64,000 bases of DNA from Lepidonotus clava. Its lineage: Eukaryota > Annelida > Polychaeta > Phyllodocida > Polynoidae. Positions within the stretch are counted from its first letter, which is position 1; every line of letters starts with the position of its first letter. The DNA lies in assembly GCA_936440205.1 (NCBI GenBank), contig OW387136.1:53247718-53311717 (forward strand), written 5' to 3'. A model generated the notes under the pieces. The model did not search any database. It had not been told where the DNA came from and worked only from the letters and a program-made list of their open reading frames with translations. The translations under genes were made by a program, and so were the position numbers. This document shows, piece after piece, positions 28,201 to 34,200 of this stretch.

Positions 28201-31200
28201 CAAGAAAACCTACACCATCAGAGGCCATATCACTTGCCAAACACGAAGCGTAGTATACGCCATCCGCTGTCCCATTTGCCTGGATGTTTACATCGGGGAA
28301 ACAGGACGAAAACTGACAGTGCGTATCAAAGAACACCTATACGACGTCCGACAGCGCAAGAAACAATCACCGGTAGCTACACACTGCCGGGACCATGACA
28401 TCAACCCGTCAGAACTTCAAGTAATAGGCTTAGATGCCACAACTCAATCAAAAACGTGAGAATTAGACTAGAAGAAGCGTGGATCCGCACTGCGGACACG
28501 ATGCACCCACGTGGAATGAACCAGAAGTTATGAACAGCTGACCGGAACAAACACCGCAATGACGTCACAAATTACGTGGCAACCAAAAGCGTCCGTGCAG
28601 TATAAATAACGGTTACGTCGTACGTAACGTCATTCTCCATTCAACCGCCATAACATCAACATCAAAAAACAAACCTACTCGGCATAAGATAATCACAATG
28701 GAAGCACTAGTGACTCAGTGCCCCCGATGTGAAGAATGGCTCAGTAACAACACGAAAACAGTCCTGAATCACATGAAGAAATTCCATTCCTCAAAAAAAC
28801 TAGAAAGTAAGTACAAATGCTCCGTTTGCAAGGCTGTATTCACTCGTTGCACCAACCTACGTAGACATCAAAACAAACAACATGGGATTGTAATCGCCAA
28901 TAAAAACAATTCTCTCATCATTCAGAAGATTAAACAAATTGTACCGACTAATAATAAACCAGAGATTCGCATCATAGACCCTAACAAAGTAAAATTCAAA
29001 ATCAAATACAACACCACTTATCCTTCTTCTCTCGCCAGGAAAACTGATCTCCGACGAGGGCCAGAAACAACCACATGCTCCAGAAGCACCCAAACTGAAA
29101 TCTGTGGTCGCCAAAATCATACCACCACCACCAAAGCCTCGTACTATTCTCCTGGAAAGCCCGATACCACATGATCCAACTGTACGAAAAAGAACCCAAC
29201 CACAACTACCTGCCCTGAATTGTATTTTACAAGAGCGCCTCTCGAAACTTGAAGAAGGAGACCATCTCAAGACTAAAGACACTCAACCAAAACCAGATAA
29301 TGTATCTCTCTTTGGGGACTCAGAACCCCCAACACCTACCAAAAACTCGCCAAAATCGGTTAACCCATCCATGCCTGACTTATCAGAAATTTTAGAACTC
29401 GACCTAAATATCAGCAGTGATAACATGAGCCCAGAAAAACCCAACGCCAAAACCCCACCCAAACCAAAAAAACGAAGTGTATCCCCACTCACCCCTGATC
29501 CCAAACCTTCAGCACTAAAATCGAAATCCTACACCCACAATCCCAAGAAACCAAAAATTGAACCATACATCCCTCAACCTAAAGCAGGCGTCACCATCCC
29601 ACAAGTCGAGTATAAACCAAAACCACGAGCCAAAACAACTCAAAACTGGAAAGAATGCCCTACTCTTGAAGGCCCGTCCATGATCCCCACCTCAGCCATC
29701 CTGATAGATATGTACCGTATCATCGATAAAATTAACCAACCCTTGGGCCAAGTGGTCAAACAAGAGCTATACCGACAAGGAATATTGTATTGAATTACCA
29801 GAACTACATATTTATATGCAAAAATATTTATTTATTTTTTATTTTTTTTGCACAACCAATTGTATTCAGAATTACACTACCTTGTTCACTATTAAATTAA
29901 TTCATTATCAAGTATTATCTAATATTATCCAGTAATACCACTATTAAGGGTTCAAAAATATACCCACTCAATCATTAAGGGTTAAAAATTATACCCAACC
30001 ACTGAGATAAACCAGACGAAGAAGACTTGAAGACCTAGTTAACCAAATTTATTGTTACTGTTATTGTTACCATAGGAACAGGAGCATGTAAGTTGCTCTG
30101 AAGTAGTACCTTATAAACCACCAATTGTAAAATTTATCACCTGATGAAGGCGGACGGACTCGCCGAAACGTTGTGAACAACAATCAACCACCAATGAAAA
30201 ATAAAAGTCTCTATTGAAATTACAATCTACCACAAACTTGCTGACTTAGTTGGTTTTGTTACCATTGACACATAGATTTTCAATAATAGTCAATGTCAAA
30301 ATTAGCAATTATTGCCAATCATTGCCAAAGATAACGAGAAAATAGTTTTGTTCATTGTTAATAGTAAATCTAGAATACATGAAATCTGTAGGATAACTAT
30401 CACTTATTATGATCTTATGTGACAGTGACTATGTAAGATGAATCCACCAAAAATTATTTGCCCTAGATGTTTGTTCATTGAGACTAATGATAATTTTTGA
30501 ATTATCACCAATATGGCGCAGAGACTCTTTGGGGGTATTGTAACGTCATCTGCACAACGTCTATATATATAAGCTATCGTTGCTACCTACATACAGACTA
30601 CACTGCTAGGTTATTGGTGCAATATATCTCCAGGCATCACTACTGTATTGGCAGATGGGTCAATCCTTGTCAATTCAACGAAGTTTTGGAGGGTCCCACG
30701 CACTTTATCTCAGAATTTCCTTAAAACCATGAAAATATCTTCCTGAACATGTTGAGGAAACATATTTCAACTTTGAACATCAAATTCCCGAAACTTTTGA
30801 CGATATTTCAATCTTATCGACCCAAGGTAGCGCCAAATTTTGCAGCAAAATTTAAGCCCTTGATTTTGATGCCAACTTTAATTTGTGGGCCCATATCTCT
30901 GCTGGTACTTTCCCCCTCATTATAAACTTCACCATTTCCCCGTTTTCAGGCAGTGTACAACGCGTCCATTCCCATCGGGCTGTTCGGCTTCCTTTCGCTG
31001 GTCGCGGCGGGTCTCACCTTGTTCCTACCAGAGACGAGGAACCAGCCCCTGCCCCTCACCATGGCCGACGTCCAACGAGTACAGGGGTAGGTATGAGGGG
31101 ATTGGGGGAAGGGTATACTTTGTTATATTTGTTATTATTTTGTTTATTTATTGCTTTAATATAGTTTGTACAATGCATACTGTAAGTTACATGTTAAAGT

Positions 31201-34200
31201 AGACATAGGAAGGCACCAACCAATACCGAGTTTGGGAGTCCCGCTATGGTTGCCGCCTTATTATGGGTCTAGACCCCTAAATTCGACAAAGCTTAGTGAC
31301 ATGCAATAGGGGCTGTTCTTGAATTTGACATGGCGATATGGCCTTTTCTTGAAATCGACAAGGGACTTGCCAGTTGGAGCTTAGGGGCCGTCCATTAATG
31401 ACGTCATGCTATTTTTGACCATTTTTGAACCCCCCTCCCCCTTGTCATGTTTTGTCACGTGTCCCTTGACCCCCTCTAAAAATGACATCATGTGAAGAGG
31501 ACACCCCCCCCCCCCCTCCCTCCGAACACAGATAAAGTACCTATCAGCAGAGATGGACTTAACCAAGGATCCAAAGTTAAAAAGCAGATTTCCATGCCCA
31601 GGAGGCAATCTGACCCCTGAAAAAAGAATTCAACATTGACTTTTACTTACAATTTTCCTCTGAAAGTTTTGAAATTAGAATATTCCAAACATGATGTCAT
31701 GCACCACATGACCCCCCCTCCCCCCCCCCCCTTGTCATGTTTGGTCATGGAAGCATGAACACCCCCCCCCTGCAGCATGACGTCACGTATGGATGGCCCC
31801 TTAGTGACATGGCTGAAGATTTTAGAATATAATGACCTTTTCCTAAATTTGGCATGTGACATCGGGACCCCTCTCTAGACTCCCCCCTCCCCCCTCTATA
31901 TATTGGCCAAAGTCCACTAAGCCCAAATCTGAGCACAGGGAGTGGGCACATAATATATCATAATCTCCGCTTTAGGATATTACTAGCTGTTGACAGTGCT
32001 ACCTAGTTTTGAAAAAAAAACACAAGTTTCCTCAACACTGACATACTACTTTAATGGCAGAGGTAAGGTGTTCTTTTTTTTAAATTGAAATTAAAGTAAA
32101 ATAAAGAACGGTCCAATAATTTACACAGGGATTCAAGAGATTTTGGAAGAGGTACAAAAGCACCACCTGGTGAGAAAGATTGTCATCTTATATATTTCAA
32201 TTGCCTTGTTCGGTTAAGGTCTCATGGAACTAAATGTGGCGCCATCTGCCAGTGTTCTACAACTCTCTGTCCAGAGGTGAAGGGGATGCCGGTCTCTGAG
32301 TGGCTGAAAATGTAGTGCAGAATTAAAATTCATATGAGCCCCCTACTAATTCTGAGTTATTCCATAAAAAAAATCAATGGTTAAGGGTTTTTGGTAAATG
32401 TCAGTAGGGTTTTAAAATGAGCACCGTGGTCCATGAATTGGTTGCTGCAAAACTGCTAAAATGAGGGTAGGTCAACATCTGGGACACTTACGAAAAATTT
32501 TCATTGTCAACCTACCCTCAAATATTGATATTTTGTGTCCCAAAGAGGTCCCAATAGGTTATTGAGTCCCTTTAAGGTGTTGCAATTTTTGGGATTTTTT
32601 TTCAACATGCGCTTTATCAAACTATACAGGAAAACATTTAGTTCCGTGAGACCTGCAGCCCCATACCCACTTACTGATGCTCTCTAGATAGGTGGTAGCA
32701 CTTGCTACTCCCAAACTCGGTGTACTGGCAGGAATATATCTATTTGATACAGTAATACCTTTGTTTTACCATCCTGTAAGTTTAAGGCACTTTATATGTC
32801 TAAAAATGATATCAGTGGCGGATTTACTATATCATTTAGAGGTGGCATGCGCCTCTCCCGTTTTTGGCCAAATTTAAAGCCCCCCACTTTTCCATTGGCA
32901 CGCCCCCAACTTTTTAAAAAAAACTGTATCCGCCACTGGTAATGACATTACAGTAGTGTTAGTACTACTCAATACCTTTACAAACAGTCTGCTGACCATA
33001 CATGTATGCTTACGGTTCTTGAGATCTTAACTTGATACATTTCCGTATGTATTTCCCTATACATAAGGAAAATATCCTGTTATCTCTTCCTGTAAATCAT
33101 GGGTTGTCATGGCTATATAATCCCATGGCCAATACCACAATGATCAAAGGCTTCCCAATTTTCCTCTCTGGAAAAAAGATATACCTCTTTGGTATGTGTT
33201 CTTATTTTCAATCGGTCAGTTTTGTTTACTGACCTTTTCCACATTGTATCCTAGGATTCCATTGGTCCAGGTGTGAGGTTATGTCCTTGACCTTGGAGTT
33301 ATGTGACCCTGCAGTCTTTTTGTCCCATCTCAGAGAAGAATGTAGCTTAGGTTGGGAATTATAATTTATATGTAATATCACTATAATTATACTTACCATT
33401 CATTTAATATAGACCTTTTGTTTTATAGAGGGCATTACCCTGGAGGCGTTCTGAGGGTGTCTGGAACCTCCTCAGAATTCGAAAAGTTAATGTTCACTGA
33501 CTAGAATATTGTTACGAATTGTCTGATGGAACCCCTTGAATATGTAGGTGGAATACACCGAGAACAGTTCTTCGCATTTCAGTTTTGTCAGTTGTCTCAA
33601 GGTATGTTGAGGAAGGGTCTCTCAGATTTGTCCATCTGGTATCACTTTATTGGCTTCTCACTCCTTTTAGTGGCTCTATCTGCAGTTTGGGGTTTGAGAT
33701 GGTTAGAGATTTCCATTGGTTGTGATCATACATTTGTTTAATACTCTCAGGGATATCATGATTTCCTGTAGGTTAGTTTATTTGACAGGTATGTATATGG
33801 GTTACCAATAAGATCACAGAATAATAGTTAAAATGACAGGGGCGTAACATAACTTACATAATTATGCTTTTTGTTCTATTACACTAGGGGCATTCCATTT
33901 AGTATGTATGCACATTTTCAAAAATCTCGGACCCACCCTCTTCCCTTAATGCCTATGTACTTAATGGAAGGCCCTCATCTCCCTCTTTATTCCCCTGGGG
34001 TGGGGCTTCTGCTCCTGCAAAGAATATAGGGCCCCAGTAGCCCTTGCTCATCATAAAAGGTGCCGATAAAGGGGACCCAGCACTGACCAAGTGGTTCATT
34101 AGGTTTAATTCCCGGTCACTGCTAGGTTAACTAAGTGATGAGGTACTGCAAAAATGATTTCCAGGTTTTGATCCCCCGTCGTTTGCCTGCCCTGTCACCC

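Larger units (their letters stand above)
25311..30275 (+). mobile_element. Penelope-like element (GIY-YIG type) with pLTRs and 10-base target duplication
   Basis: Flanked by attttcaata on both sides (25301-25310 and 30276-30285). It has direct terminal repeats of 344 and 338 bases (25311-25654, 29938-30275) that differ by one substitution and one small block. Inside are an N-terminal ORF, an RT-GIY-YIG ORF, a promoter-like segment and ORFs for a C2H2 protein and a Pro/Lys-rich protein. Penelope-like elements use an RT related to telomerase with a C-terminal GIY-YIG nuclease, and often carry hammerhead ribozymes in the pLTRs. The RT-finger-nuclease order fits the Neptune/Poseidon-type branch. 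It lies in the SLC22 intron in the gene's own orientation. It looks structurally whole and young, though the reading frames carry about two or three breaks. Confidence 0.92.

Noticed and set aside
28857-29282. 141-codon - strand frame
   Set aside because: Antisense shadow of the Penelope-like element's C2H2 and Pro/Lys-rich ORFs.
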